NCBI RefSeq assembly: GCF_963517015.1
Contig: NZ_CAUQDV010000004.1
Location: forward strand, 62,001 to 126,000
From: an uncultured Devosia sp.
GTDB taxonomy: Bacteria > Pseudomonadota > Alphaproteobacteria > Rhizobiales > Devosiaceae
Reading direction: 5' to 3'
DNA: 64,000 bases
Of the stretch, positions 33,330-41,633 are shown piece by piece; position 1 is the stretch's first letter; the number at the start of each line of letters is the position of its first letter. The notes under the pieces were generated by a model. The model searched no databases. It had not been told where the DNA came from and saw nothing but the letters and a program-made list of their open reading frames with translations. The translations under genes and the position numbers were made by a program.

Positions 33330-34553
33330 TCAGTTCTTGGTTTCGAGCAGCAGCGCATTGCCATCGGCGGCCAGCGCCGCGAGGCGCCGCTTGCCGTCTT
33401 CCACGGCATCGCGGATTTCTGCCGAATTCTTGGTCGAGGCCACGCGCATCTCGTTGATGATCGTGCGGCTCTTTTCCTGGAAGTTGACCACCGAGTCGAC
33501 CAGCTTCTTGACCGCATCGGCGCGCACCGTCGGGCCATAGCCCGCCTTGACCGCCTCTTCCTGCACCTTGTCGCCAATCTCGGAAAGGGTCTCGAGCGAC
33601 TTGCTCATCCCCTCCTTCATCGCGTTCAGCGTCTCGGTCGATTCATGCAGGCCAAACATGCCGGTGAACGAGGCCGAAAGGGCGGTCAGCACGGTCTCAT
33701 TGGTCGAAAAGAACGAGATCGACTGCTGATAGACGCGCTCCTTGGCATTGGTCGTCTGCATCAGCCGCGCCATCACCACTTCGCTCGTATTGTAGGAAAT
33801 GGTCAGGTTGTCCGAGAGATCCTTGGCGATCTGGTAGCGCTTTTCCTCGTTCTGCATCTCGCGCAGTTTTTCGTCGCGATCCATTTCGAGGCGCGCCCGA
33901 TCCGCCGGCACCGAACCGGCATAGCCCGACGCAGCCGCCGATGCGGTTTCGAGGATATTCTTCTTTTCGCCAAGGCGCTTCTCGGCGACTTCCAGCACTT
34001 CGAGGGCCATCACTTCGGCCTGCTTCAGCGCACCGCGGAAATCACGATAGGCTTCGAGGATCGTGTGCTCGCGATCGATCTGGTCCTTGGTATCCTTGGT
34101 GACGGCCAGATACGTGTCGCGGATCTTGTTGAAGCGGGTGGCAATGTCGCCACGGCTGACCTTCATCCAGACGTTCGAAGCGCGTTCCAGCAGGTCGAGC
34201 TTGTTGTCGCTGAGCTGGTCAACCATGCCCTTGGCATCGTCGCGGATCGAATCGAAACCCTTAGTGATCTCTTCATAGCGCTCGCCGATTTTCATCGCGG
34301 CGATCTGCTCGCGCACCACTTCGTTGAAGGCCGAAGCCTGGCTCAGCGTGCGCCCGATCAGCACCACGCGCGTTTCGTCTAGTTCGGTGATCTGGCTGAG
34401 CAGCCCGGTGATCGGCTGTTCGCCCTGCTGTTCGGGCCAGACGCCCAGGTCCCGGATGGCATTGACGGCCTTGTCCAGATACTGCAGCGGCTTTTCCGTC
34501 ATGGCGACGGGCGCGACTTGAGTCTGCGTGGCAGTGGTGACGGTATCAGTCAT
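33330..34553 (-). CDS. TelA/KlaA-family toxic anion resistance protein
   Basis: 407 residues from ATG 34553, which follows GGGGAGCCAAGA; an upstream in-frame start lacks a site. The protein is nearly all helical and cytoplasmic, with the family look: LLERASNVWMKVSRGDIATRFNKIRDTY, then NEEKRYQIAKDLSDNLTISYNTSEVVMARLMQTTNAKERVYQQSISFFSTNETVLTALSASFTG. TelA proteins were named for tellurite resistance on plasmids, but chromosomal members relate to envelope stress or antimicrobial tolerance. First gene of a three-gene minus-strand operon; no ter genes are present nearby. Confidence 0.88.
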   Translation of the reverse strand: MTDTVTTATQTQVAPVAMTEKPLQYLDKAVNAIRDLGVWPEQQGEQPITGLLSQITELDETRVVLIGRTLSQASAFNEVVREQIAAMKIGERYEEITKGFDSIRDDAKGMVDQLSDNKLDLLERASNVWMKVSRGDIATRFNKIRDTYLAVTKDTKDQIDREHTILEAYRDFRGALKQAEVMALEVLEVAEKRLGEKKNILETASAAASGYAGSVPADRARLEMDRDEKLREMQNEEKRYQIAKDLSDNLTISYNTSEVVMARLMQTTNAKERVYQQSISFFSTNETVLTALSASFTGMFGLHESTETLNAMKEGMSKSLETLSEIGDKVQEEAVKAGYGPTVRADAVKKLVDSVVNFQEKSRTIINEMRVASTKNSAEIRDAVEDGKRRLAALAADGNALLLETKN

Positions 34554-34778
34554 TCTTGGCTCCCCGTAAGCCCGCCCCGGGCCCAATGCGCTATAGATTG
34601 CTGCTCGTGCCCGAGGTTACAATTGCAACCCTGTCGCACCGCAACTATTTAGACCATATTGGTGCGAAAAAGCCGCACGTAAAGAGCGGGATGGCACATC
34701 AATGGCAGGCAATTCTTTCAAGCCGCATCAAGGCCTTATTGCGGCGACAAGCGCTCTTCTTGCCGTGGAGCGTCGCTG

Positions 34779-35243
34779 ATGGATTTCGGTGGCCGCTATA
34801 TCCTCGCCGCGCCGCGCGTCCAGGTCTGGTCTGCGCTCAATGACACCGCCATGCTCAAGGCCGCCATTCCCGGCTGCCACAGCATCGAATGGGCCGACGA
34901 GCACAACCTCGATCTCGAAATCAAGGTCAACCTGGGCGTGGTCCATCCCACCTTCCGTGGCGAGTTGACGCTCTCCGATATCCACCCAGCAGAGCGCTAT
35001 ACGCTCTCAGGCCGCGGCAAGGGCGGCCTGCTTGGCAAGGTCGAAGGATCAGCCGACATCGTCCTCGCTGACAGTGGCGAGGATACTCTGCTCGTCTTTG
35101 CTGCCCAGGGCGGTGGTTCGGGCCAGGTCATGAAGCTGGGCAAGGCCGTCATCGGCAGTTCCGCCCAGAAGGTCATCGACGGCTTCTTCGAGCGCTTTGC
35201 TGCGGCGATGGGCGTCGCGGTGACGCCGCTGCCGCCGCAGTAA
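34779..35243 (+). CDS. CoxG-like SRPBCC-domain protein
   Basis: 154 residues, one SRPBCC (START-like) domain over nearly the full length: MDFGGRYILAAPRVQVWSALNDTAMLKAAIPGCHSIEW, then YTLSGRGKGGLLGKVEGSADI, and a helical end (GKAVIGSSAQKVIDGFFERFAAAM). This matches carbon monoxide dehydrogenase subunit G, CoxG, which helps tether or mature the molybdenum enzyme at the membrane. There are no coxS, M or L genes in this window, and the usual C-terminal membrane anchor is absent, so it is an orphan whose partner is unknown. Divergent from telA across 225 nt. Confidence 0.85.
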   Translation: MDFGGRYILAAPRVQVWSALNDTAMLKAAIPGCHSIEWADEHNLDLEIKVNLGVVHPTFRGELTLSDIHPAERYTLSGRGKGGLLGKVEGSADIVLADSGEDTLLVFAAQGGGSGQVMKLGKAVIGSSAQKVIDGFFERFAAAMGVAVTPLPPQ

Positions 35244-35350
35244 GCTTTCCCTAACCACGCCCCGATCTGCCTTCAAAGCATCACAATCGGGCAGGGCGCT
35301 TTGGGTTATCAGATGAGCAACGCCACCTGCTCAATTTGAAACAAACTGCC

Positions 35351-35473
35351 ATGACCGCCAAAACCCGCGACACGCTTGCTCTCTTTGCCATCGCCTCGCT
35401 GGCGATTCTCGCCGTGCTCTATGCCGATGCTGATCTGGGCGCTCTTTTCCAGGCCGTGGTATCGCGCTTCTAG
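35351..35473 (+). CDS. Possible 40-residue single-helix membrane peptide
   Basis: A short open frame from ATG 35351 to TAG 35471-35473. Its protein has a charged start (MTAKTRDT), one strong hydrophobic helix (LALFAIASLAILAVLYAD) and a short amphipathic end (LGALFQAVVSRF). The layout is that of a real small membrane protein, and codon choice resembles neighbours, but there is no clear ribosome site. It lies alone in the 424-nt gap between CoxG and the nucleoside-binding protein gene. Confidence 0.42.
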   Translation: MTAKTRDTLALFAIASLAILAVLYADADLGALFQAVVSRF

Positions 35474-35667
35474 CCGTGTCGCCCAAGGCTTGTGCAAAGC
35501 CCTGCCTCGCGGCTCAAAGAGTGGGTGAAATTTTGACCACTTGGGAAAAATGCCTCAATTCCCTCTTGCGGGCGCATCATTTGCACGATTTTATCCCTTG
35601 TTAGCGCACGGAGATTGTCCGCCAGAGTCATGCTCGGGCGCTCACGGGCGATACAGGGAGACTACCA
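35474..35667 (+). promoter_or_regulatory. Upstream region of the nucleoside uptake operon
   Basis: 194 nt with no gene. It is AT-richer than its surroundings and contains TTTTGACCACTTGGGAAAAATG near 35532-35551, whose TTGACC could be a -35 element; no convincing -10 follows. The ribosome site CAGGGAGAC for the binding protein is at its right end. I saw no clear operator. Confidence 0.3.
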
Positions 35668-36672
35668 ATGAAATTCACCAAGCTGACCAAGGCCCTCGTC
35701 GGCGGCGTCGCGCTTTCCGCGATCCTGACCGGCGTTGCTTCTGCTGATCCGGCTCTGATCTATGATCTGGGCGGCAAGTTCGACAAGTCCTTCAACGAAG
35801 CGGCCTACAATGGTGGCCAGGCCTGGAAGGAAGAAACCGGCGGCAATTTCGTCGATCTCGAACTCCAGAACGATGCCCAGCGCGAGCAGGCCCTCCGCCG
35901 CTTCGCCAGCCAGGGTTCCAACCCGATCGTCATGGCCGGCTTCTCCTGGACCGCAGCGCTGACCACGGTCGCTCCCGAATTCCCCGACACCAACTTCGTC
36001 GTGCTCGACACCGTTGTTGACGCCCCCAACGTTCAGTCGGTCCTTTTCGACGAACACACCGGCTCCTTCATCGTCGGCGTCCTGGCTGCCATGCAGTCCG
36101 AAACCGGCGCCGTTGCCTTTGTTGGCGGCATGGACGTTCCGCTGATCCACAAGTTCTATTGCGGCTACGCCCAAGGCGCCAAGGCTGCCAATCCCGACAT
36201 CAAGCTGACCGAAACCTACACCGGCACCACCCCGGCTGCCTGGAATGACCCGGTCACCGCTGGCGAACTGACCAAGGCTGCCATGGATGCCGGCTCCGAC
36301 GTGATCTTCGCCGCTGCTGGCGGCTCGGGCATCGGTGTGCTCCAGGCTGCCAAGGATGCCGGCAAGTTCTCGATCGGCGTCGACAGCAACCAGAACTACA
36401 TGCAGCCCGGCTCGGTGCTGACCTCGATGGTCAAGCGCGTCGATCTGGTCGTCAAGAATGCCCTCACCGAAGCCGCCGATGACGCGACCTTCAAGCCGGG
36501 CCTGACCGTTCTCGGTCTCGATGGCGACTATGTCGCCTATTCGCTGGACGAGTTTAACGAATCCCTGATCACCGATGAGATGAAGGCGGCTGCCGAAGAC
36601 TACAAGGCCAAGATCATCGCTGGCGAGATCGCGGTCCACGACTACACCACCGACTCGACCTGCCCGCTCTAA
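35668..36672 (+). CDS. BMP-family nucleoside ABC transporter substrate-binding protein
   Basis: 334 residues. Signal peptide with likely cleavage after ASA (about residue 26). The mature start PALIYDLGGKFDKSFNEAAYNG is the family hallmark (DxGGxxDxSFNxxA), with aromatic and acidic residues that hold the nucleoside. Other matches are FVGGMDVPLIHKFYCGYAQGA and VIFAAAGGSGIGVLQAAKD. It has no lipobox, so it is a free periplasmic protein. It captures nucleosides for the ATPase and permeases that follow, and opens the salvage locus. Confidence 0.94.
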   Translation: MKFTKLTKALVGGVALSAILTGVASADPALIYDLGGKFDKSFNEAAYNGGQAWKEETGGNFVDLELQNDAQREQALRRFASQGSNPIVMAGFSWTAALTTVAPEFPDTNFVVLDTVVDAPNVQSVLFDEHTGSFIVGVLAAMQSETGAVAFVGGMDVPLIHKFYCGYAQGAKAANPDIKLTETYTGTTPAAWNDPVTAGELTKAAMDAGSDVIFAAAGGSGIGVLQAAKDAGKFSIGVDSNQNYMQPGSVLTSMVKRVDLVVKNALTEAADDATFKPGLTVLGLDGDYVAYSLDEFNESLITDEMKAAAEDYKAKIIAGEIAVHDYTTDSTCPL

Positions 36673-36699
36673 GCGACCCGTATGAGCCAGGATGGCACC

Positions 36700-38310
36700 A
36701 TGAACACGCAGCGGCCGGAAACGGCCGCTGCTAACGCCCCAGCCAATGGCTGGGCGATCGAGCTTGAAAAGATCAACAAGCGGTTTGGCGCAGTTCACGC
36801 CAACAAGGACATCGACCTCTGTGTAGCGCGCGGCACCATCCACGGCATCGTGGGCGAGAACGGCGCGGGCAAGTCCACGCTGATGTCGATTCTCTATGGT
36901 TTCTACACCGCCGACAGCGGCACGATCCGCGTCAATGGCACCGAACAGTCGATCACCGACAGCCGCCACGCGCTGGCGCTGGGTATCGGCATGGTGCATC
37001 AGCATTTCATGCTGGTCGACAATTTCTCCGTGCTGGAAAACATCGTCCTCGGCGCCGAGGATTCCGGTTTCCTCAAACCCAGCCTCAACCGCGCCCGCAA
37101 GGAGCTCAACCGGCTCGAGCAGGAATATGACCTCGAGGTCAATCCCGATGCCATCATCGAGGATATCTCGGTCGGCCAGCAGCAGCGCGTCGAAATTTTG
37201 AAGGCGCTCTATCGCGGCGCCGAGACTCTCATCCTTGACGAACCCACCGGCGTTTTGACGCCCAAGGAAGCCGACGATCTCTTCCGCGTGCTGCGCACCC
37301 TGCGCGAGCAGGGCAAGACGGTGATCCTGATCACCCACAAGCTGCGCGAGATCATGGCCATCACCGACAATGTCTCGGTCATGCGCCAGGGCGAAATGGT
37401 CACCACGGTCAAGACCGCCGAGACCAGCCCTGAACAGCTCGCCGAGCTCATGGTTGGCCGCCGCGTCCTGCTGCGCGTCGACAAGACGCCGGCCAATCCG
37501 GGCAAGACCCTGCTCGAAGTGCAGAACCTCACCGTCAACGACGACATGGGCATCGCCCGCGTCAAAAATGTTAGCTTTTCCATTCGTGCCGGCGAAATCG
37601 TCGGCATTGCCGGCGTCTCCGGCAATGGCCAGAGCGAATTGCTCGAATCCATTTCCGGCATGCGTGACCAGAAGGCGGGCAATGTTCTGCTCAAGGGCAC
37701 TCCACTCTCGCTCAAGGGCGATGACGGCGCCGCCCGCGCCCGTGAAGCCGGTCTTGCCCACGTCCCCGAAGACCGTCAGCGCATGGGCCTCGTCACCACC
37801 TTTGCCGAATGGGAAAACGCCATCCTCGGCTATCAGGACCGTCCCGAATACGGTGCCGGCGCCTTCCTCGATATAGCAGCCGCCAAGAAAGCCGCCGCCG
37901 AGCACATCAAGCTGTTCGACGTCCGCCCGGCCAATATCAATCTCAAGAGCTCGCTGTTCTCCGGCGGCAACCAGCAGAAGATCGTGCTGGCCCGCGAAAT
38001 GGAACGCGACCCGGACGTGCTGGTCATCGGCCAGCCGACCCGCGGCGTCGACATCGGCGCCATCGAGTTCATCCATAACGAAATCATCAAGATGCGCGAC
38101 GAGGGCAAGGCCATCCTCCTCGTCTCCGTCGAACTCGACGAAATCCGCTCGCTTGCCGATCGCATCCTCGTCATGTTCGACGGCGTCATCGTCGGCGAGG
38201 CAGACCCTGCCACCGCCACCGAAGGCGAACTCGGCCTCATGATGGCCGGCATCAACAACAAGACCGCTCCGCGCGGCCTCGGCATAGCCGAACAGGGACC
38301 CCTCCCATGA
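36700..38310 (+). CDS. Nucleoside ABC transporter ATPase (tandem domains, NupA/RbsA-like)
   Basis: About 536 residues from ATG 36700 (AGGA 8 nt before); ATG 36682 would add six residues. Two ATPase domains. The first is canonical: Walker A GENGAGKST, signature ISVGQQQR, Walker B LILDEPTGVLTP. The second lacks the Walker A lysine (GVSGNGQSELL) but keeps FSGGNQQKIVLARE, a layout normal for tandem ATPases of ribose and nucleoside importers. It energises uptake of nucleosides brought by the BMP protein. The next permease overlaps its stop by ATGA. Confidence 0.94.
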   Translation: MNTQRPETAAANAPANGWAIELEKINKRFGAVHANKDIDLCVARGTIHGIVGENGAGKSTLMSILYGFYTADSGTIRVNGTEQSITDSRHALALGIGMVHQHFMLVDNFSVLENIVLGAEDSGFLKPSLNRARKELNRLEQEYDLEVNPDAIIEDISVGQQQRVEILKALYRGAETLILDEPTGVLTPKEADDLFRVLRTLREQGKTVILITHKLREIMAITDNVSVMRQGEMVTTVKTAETSPEQLAELMVGRRVLLRVDKTPANPGKTLLEVQNLTVNDDMGIARVKNVSFSIRAGEIVGIAGVSGNGQSELLESISGMRDQKAGNVLLKGTPLSLKGDDGAARAREAGLAHVPEDRQRMGLVTTFAEWENAILGYQDRPEYGAGAFLDIAAAKKAAAEHIKLFDVRPANINLKSSLFSGGNQQKIVLAREMERDPDVLVIGQPTRGVDIGAIEFIHNEIIKMRDEGKAILLVSVELDEIRSLADRILVMFDGVIVGEADPATATEGELGLMMAGINNKTAPRGLGIAEQGPLP

Positions 38311-39437
38311 GCGCCCGCAGACCTCTCCCGCGCTGGGCCGATATTGCCCTTCTTCCCGCCATCAACCTCCTGCTGGCCTTCCTGGTCTCGGGCCTCGTCG
38401 TCCTGCTGGTCGGCCAGAACCCGCTCCATGCCATTCAGGTCATCCTCTATGGCGCCTTCGGCTATGGCGATGGCATGGGCTACACGCTCTATTACGCCAC
38501 CAATTTCATCTTCACCGGCCTCGCCGTGGCGGTCGCCTCTCATGCGGGCCTCTTCAACATCGGTGGTGATGGCCAGGCCTATGTCGCCGGCCTCGGCGCC
38601 ATTCTCGTGGCGCTGGCACTCGACCAGACCCATTGGCTGCTCGTCCTTCCGCTGGCTGTGGTCGCCTCGGCCGCCATGGGTGGTCTGTGGGCCTTCATCC
38701 CCGGCTGGCTGCAGGCCAAGCGCGGCTCGCATGTGGTGATCACCACCATCATGTTCAATTTCATCGCCTCGGCGCTGATGGTCTATCTGCTCAATCGCGT
38801 GCTCAAGACCCGTGCCAATATGGCGCCGGAAACTGACACGATCGAAGTGGCCGGCCGCCTGCCGCAGCTGCGCCAGTTCATCTCCTACTTCGGCTATTCG
38901 CCGGTCAACCTCTCCATCGTCATCGCCATTGCCGCGCTGATCGGGGTCTATATCCTGATCTGGCACACCAAATTCGGCTATGCCATGCGCGTGCTCGGCG
39001 CCAATCCGACCGCCTCGCGCTATGCCGGCATTTCCAACAGCAAGATGATCATGATCACCATGACCATTTCCGGCGCTCTGGCCGGCATGATGGCGATCAA
39101 TGAAGTGCTGGGCGTGCAGAATCGCCTCGTGCTCGATTTCGTCGCCGGCGCCGGCTTCGTCGGCATCGCCGTCGCACTGATGGGTCGCAATCACCCGATC
39201 GGCATTGCCCTCTCGGCCATTCTCTTCGGTGCGCTCTATCAGGGCGGCCAGGAGCTGCAATTCGTCATTCCCGGCATTACCCGCGAAATGATCGTGGTCA
39301 TCCAGGCGCTGGTCATCCTCTTCACCGGCGCCATGGAAGGCCTTTTCCGGCCCTCGCTCGAACGGGCATTCATGCTCTTTTCGCCTGAGCAGAAGGCCAA
39401 TGCCATCGCGGCCTCCACCGCCAAGCCGGAGGCGTGA
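38307..39437 (+). CDS. Nucleoside ABC transporter permease, subunit 1 (NupB/YufP-like)
   Basis: 376 residues, around ten membrane helices of the BPD_transp_2 family. Landmarks: TLYYATNFIFTGLAVAVASHAGLFNIGGDGQAYVAGLGA and VVITTIMFNFIASALMVYLL, then the cytoplasmic loop TKFGYAMRVLGANPTASRYAGIS, which contacts the ATPase. It begins at the ATGA overlap with the ATPase gene. It forms the nucleoside channel with the following permease. Tight spacing throughout marks one operon. Confidence 0.93.
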   Translation: MSARRPLPRWADIALLPAINLLLAFLVSGLVVLLVGQNPLHAIQVILYGAFGYGDGMGYTLYYATNFIFTGLAVAVASHAGLFNIGGDGQAYVAGLGAILVALALDQTHWLLVLPLAVVASAAMGGLWAFIPGWLQAKRGSHVVITTIMFNFIASALMVYLLNRVLKTRANMAPETDTIEVAGRLPQLRQFISYFGYSPVNLSIVIAIAALIGVYILIWHTKFGYAMRVLGANPTASRYAGISNSKMIMITMTISGALAGMMAINEVLGVQNRLVLDFVAGAGFVGIAVALMGRNHPIGIALSAILFGALYQGGQELQFVIPGITREMIVVIQALVILFTGAMEGLFRPSLERAFMLFSPEQKANAIAASTAKPEA

Positions 39438-39439
39438 GC

Positions 39440-40408
39440 ATGGATATCGCAACCATCCTCTCCATCCTCGACGCCACCATCCGCCTCTCGACGCCGCTGC
39501 TGCTGGCCTGCCTTGCCGGCATGTATTCCGAACGCGCCGGCATTTTCGACATCGGCCTCGAAGGCAAGATGCTGGCGGCAGCCTTTGCCGCAGGCGCCGT
39601 GGCCGCTGTCACCGGTTCGGCCTGGCTTGGTCTGCTTGCCGGCATGGCCGTGTCGCTGTCGACCACCCTGCTGCAGGGCGCCGCCGCCATTACGCTCAAG
39701 GGCAATCAGCTGATCGCCGGCGTCGCCATCAACATGCTCGCCGCCGGCATGACCACCTTCCTCGGCCAGACCTGGTTCGGGCAGGGCGGTCGCACGCCAC
39801 CCCTGGCGCCGGGCGGCCGTTTCGAGCCGATCACCCTGCCGTTTGCCAATGAACTCTCGGGCATTCCGATCCTCGGCCCCATCTATGCCGAGCTGATCTC
39901 GGGCCATTATATTCTGGTGTATGTCGCCTTCTTCATGGTGCCGGTCACCGCCTTTATTCTTTACCGCACCCGCTTCGGCCTTCGCCTGCGCGCCGTGGGC
40001 GAAAATCCCAAGGCGGTGGATACCGCCGGCATTTCCGTGGTCAAGCAGCGCTATCAGGCCATCATCATCACCGGCCTGCTCTGTGGCCTTGCAGGTGCGT
40101 ATTTCTCCATCGCCCAGGGTTCGGGCTTCGGCAACAACATGACGGCGGGCAAGGGCTATATCGCGCTTGCTGCGTTGATCTTCGCCAAGTGGAAGCCGGT
40201 GCCGGCCATGTTCACCTGCCTGCTGTTCGGCTTCCTCGATGCGCTGCAGATCCGTCTGCAGAATTTCGAACTGCCGGTCATCGGCGTGGTGCCGGTCCAG
40301 TTCATCCAGGCTCTGCCCTATCTGCTGACCGTCATTCTCTTGGCCGGTTTCATCGGTAAAGCTGTCGGCCCCAAGGCGGGCGGCGTCGCCTATACCAAGG
40401 AGCGCTGA
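39440..40408 (+). CDS. Nucleoside ABC transporter permease, subunit 2 (NupC/YufQ-like)
   Basis: 322 residues. ATG 39440 is chosen because GGAGG lies 7 nt upstream; GTG 39434 overlaps the previous stop but has poor spacing. About nine membrane helices. Family segments are STPLLLACLAGMYSERAGIFDIGLEGKMLAAAFAAG, the loop TRFGLRLRAVGENPKAVDTAGI and GKGYIALAALIFAKWKPVPAMFTCLLFG. With subunit 1 it completes the channel. 23 nt separate it from cytidine deaminase. Confidence 0.93.
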   Translation: MDIATILSILDATIRLSTPLLLACLAGMYSERAGIFDIGLEGKMLAAAFAAGAVAAVTGSAWLGLLAGMAVSLSTTLLQGAAAITLKGNQLIAGVAINMLAAGMTTFLGQTWFGQGGRTPPLAPGGRFEPITLPFANELSGIPILGPIYAELISGHYILVYVAFFMVPVTAFILYRTRFGLRLRAVGENPKAVDTAGISVVKQRYQAIIITGLLCGLAGAYFSIAQGSGFGNNMTAGKGYIALAALIFAKWKPVPAMFTCLLFGFLDALQIRLQNFELPVIGVVPVQFIQALPYLLTVILLAGFIGKAVGPKAGGVAYTKER

Positions 40409-40431
40409 CCGCAACAGGTTGGCGACACGAC

Positions 40432-40842
40432 ATGACCGATACTGTCAACGACAAGGCCTTGTTCGAGGCCGCCGAAGCCATTCGGGCAAAGGCCTATGCG
40501 CCCTATTCGCGCTTCCACGTCGGCGCCGCCATCCTGGCCGATGACGGTAAGATCTATGCCGGCGCCAATATCGAGAACGCCGCCTATCCGCAGGGCAGTT
40601 GCGCCGAGGCCTCGGCCATTTCGGCGATGATTGCCGGTGGCGCCAAGCGCATCAAGCGCATCTATGTCACCGGCCCCGGCGCGGCCCCTGTCACCCCCTG
40701 CGGCGGCTGCCGCCAGCGCATCCGCGAGTTTGCCGATCTCGACGTCACGGTGATTTCCCATGGCGTCGAAGGCACCCCGCTCGTTTCCACACTTGAACAA
40801 TTGCTGCCGCATTCTTTCGGCCCGGAGTATCTGCCCAAATGA
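40432..40842 (+). CDS. cdd: Cytidine deaminase
   Basis: 136 residues, the length of the small tetrameric cytidine deaminases. Zinc-site motifs: SCAEASAI, in which C acts as ligand and E as proton shuttle, and PCGGCRQR with the two further cysteines. The start AKAYAPYSRFHVGAAILADDG is also diagnostic. It turns cytidine and deoxycytidine into uridine and deoxyuridine, feeding the phosphorylase and Upp steps. It overlaps the purine nucleoside phosphorylase gene by ATGA. Confidence 0.96.
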   Translation: MTDTVNDKALFEAAEAIRAKAYAPYSRFHVGAAILADDGKIYAGANIENAAYPQGSCAEASAISAMIAGGAKRIKRIYVTGPGAAPVTPCGGCRQRIREFADLDVTVISHGVEGTPLVSTLEQLLPHSFGPEYLPK

Positions 40843-41633
40843 CCAAAGCCTCGAAGACGATCCAGAAGATCGCGGGCAAGGAACCCATCGCTGCCGCCAT
40901 CGTGCTCGGCTCCGGCCTTTCGGCCATTGGCGAGCTGATGGGCGACAAGGTGACCATCCCCTATTCCGAGCTCAAGGGCTTTCCTGGCGGCGGCGTCTCC
41001 GGCCATGGCCGTGATCTGCTGATCGGCACCATGGGTGGCAAGCGCGTGGCCGTGCTCACCGGCCGCGAACACTATTACGAACACGGCAATCCCGCCGCCA
41101 TGCGCCCGGCGCTCGAGGCCATGGCCGAGCTGGGGGCAGAGACACTGCTGCTGACCAATTCGGCCGGCTCGCTCGACGAGCGCTTCCGGCCCGGCGACCT
41201 GATGATGCTCTCCGATCACATCAACTATGCCGGCGCCAATCCCCTGATCGGCGAGCCCACCGACCGCCGCTTTGTGAACATGGTCGATTGTTACGCTCCC
41301 GACCTGCGCGCCAAGGCATCGGCTCTCGCCGAACGCCTCGACATCAAGATCGGCGAGGGCATCTACCTCTGGTATTCCGGCCCGAGCTTCGAGACCGTCG
41401 CCGAAATCCAGATGGCCATCCGTCTCGGCGCCAATGCCGTCGGCATGTCCACGGCACCCGAAGTCATCCTCGGGCGTTTCCTGGGCATGAAGGTCTGGGC
41501 TTGCTCGTCCATCACCAATATGGGCGCTGGCCTCTCGAGCGAAAAAATCAGCCATGAGCACACCAAGACCATGGCAGTGCAGGGCGCGGACAAGTTGAAG
41601 AAACTGATCCCCGCGCTGGTGGAGGAACTATGA
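40839..41633 (+). CDS. Purine nucleoside phosphorylase (trimeric PNP family)
   Basis: 264 residues. Family motifs: VLGSGLSAIGELM, FPGGGVSGHGRDLLIG, LTGREHYYEHG, LTNSAGSLDERFRPGDLMMLSDHIN, the phosphate and base site YLWYSGPSFETVAEIQM and GMSTAPEVILGR, with the asparagine in SSITNMGAG contacting purine. It cleaves (deoxy)inosine and guanosine with phosphate to free base and (deoxy)ribose-1-phosphate. Coupled by overlaps to cdd and deoC. The hexameric DeoD type is ruled out by these motifs. Confidence 0.94.
   Translation: MTKASKTIQKIAGKEPIAAAIVLGSGLSAIGELMGDKVTIPYSELKGFPGGGVSGHGRDLLIGTMGGKRVAVLTGREHYYEHGNPAAMRPALEAMAELGAETLLLTNSAGSLDERFRPGDLMMLSDHINYAGANPLIGEPTDRRFVNMVDCYAPDLRAKASALAERLDIKIGEGIYLWYSGPSFETVAEIQMAIRLGANAVGMSTAPEVILGRFLGMKVWACSSITNMGAGLSSEKISHEHTKTMAVQGADKLKKLIPALVEEL

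Noticed and set aside
31847..33457. A 536-codon plus-strand frame opposite the TelA operon
   Set aside because: Serine- and arginine-rich shadow; the minus strand encodes the coiled-coil and DUF6384-like proteins with good start sites.
35662..38076. An 804-codon open frame on the minus strand opposite the nucleoside-binding protein and ATPase
   Set aside because: Its product is Gly, Asp and Glu rich with no domain, and the opposite strand encodes two clear ABC proteins. Long antisense frames are common in high-GC codon use.
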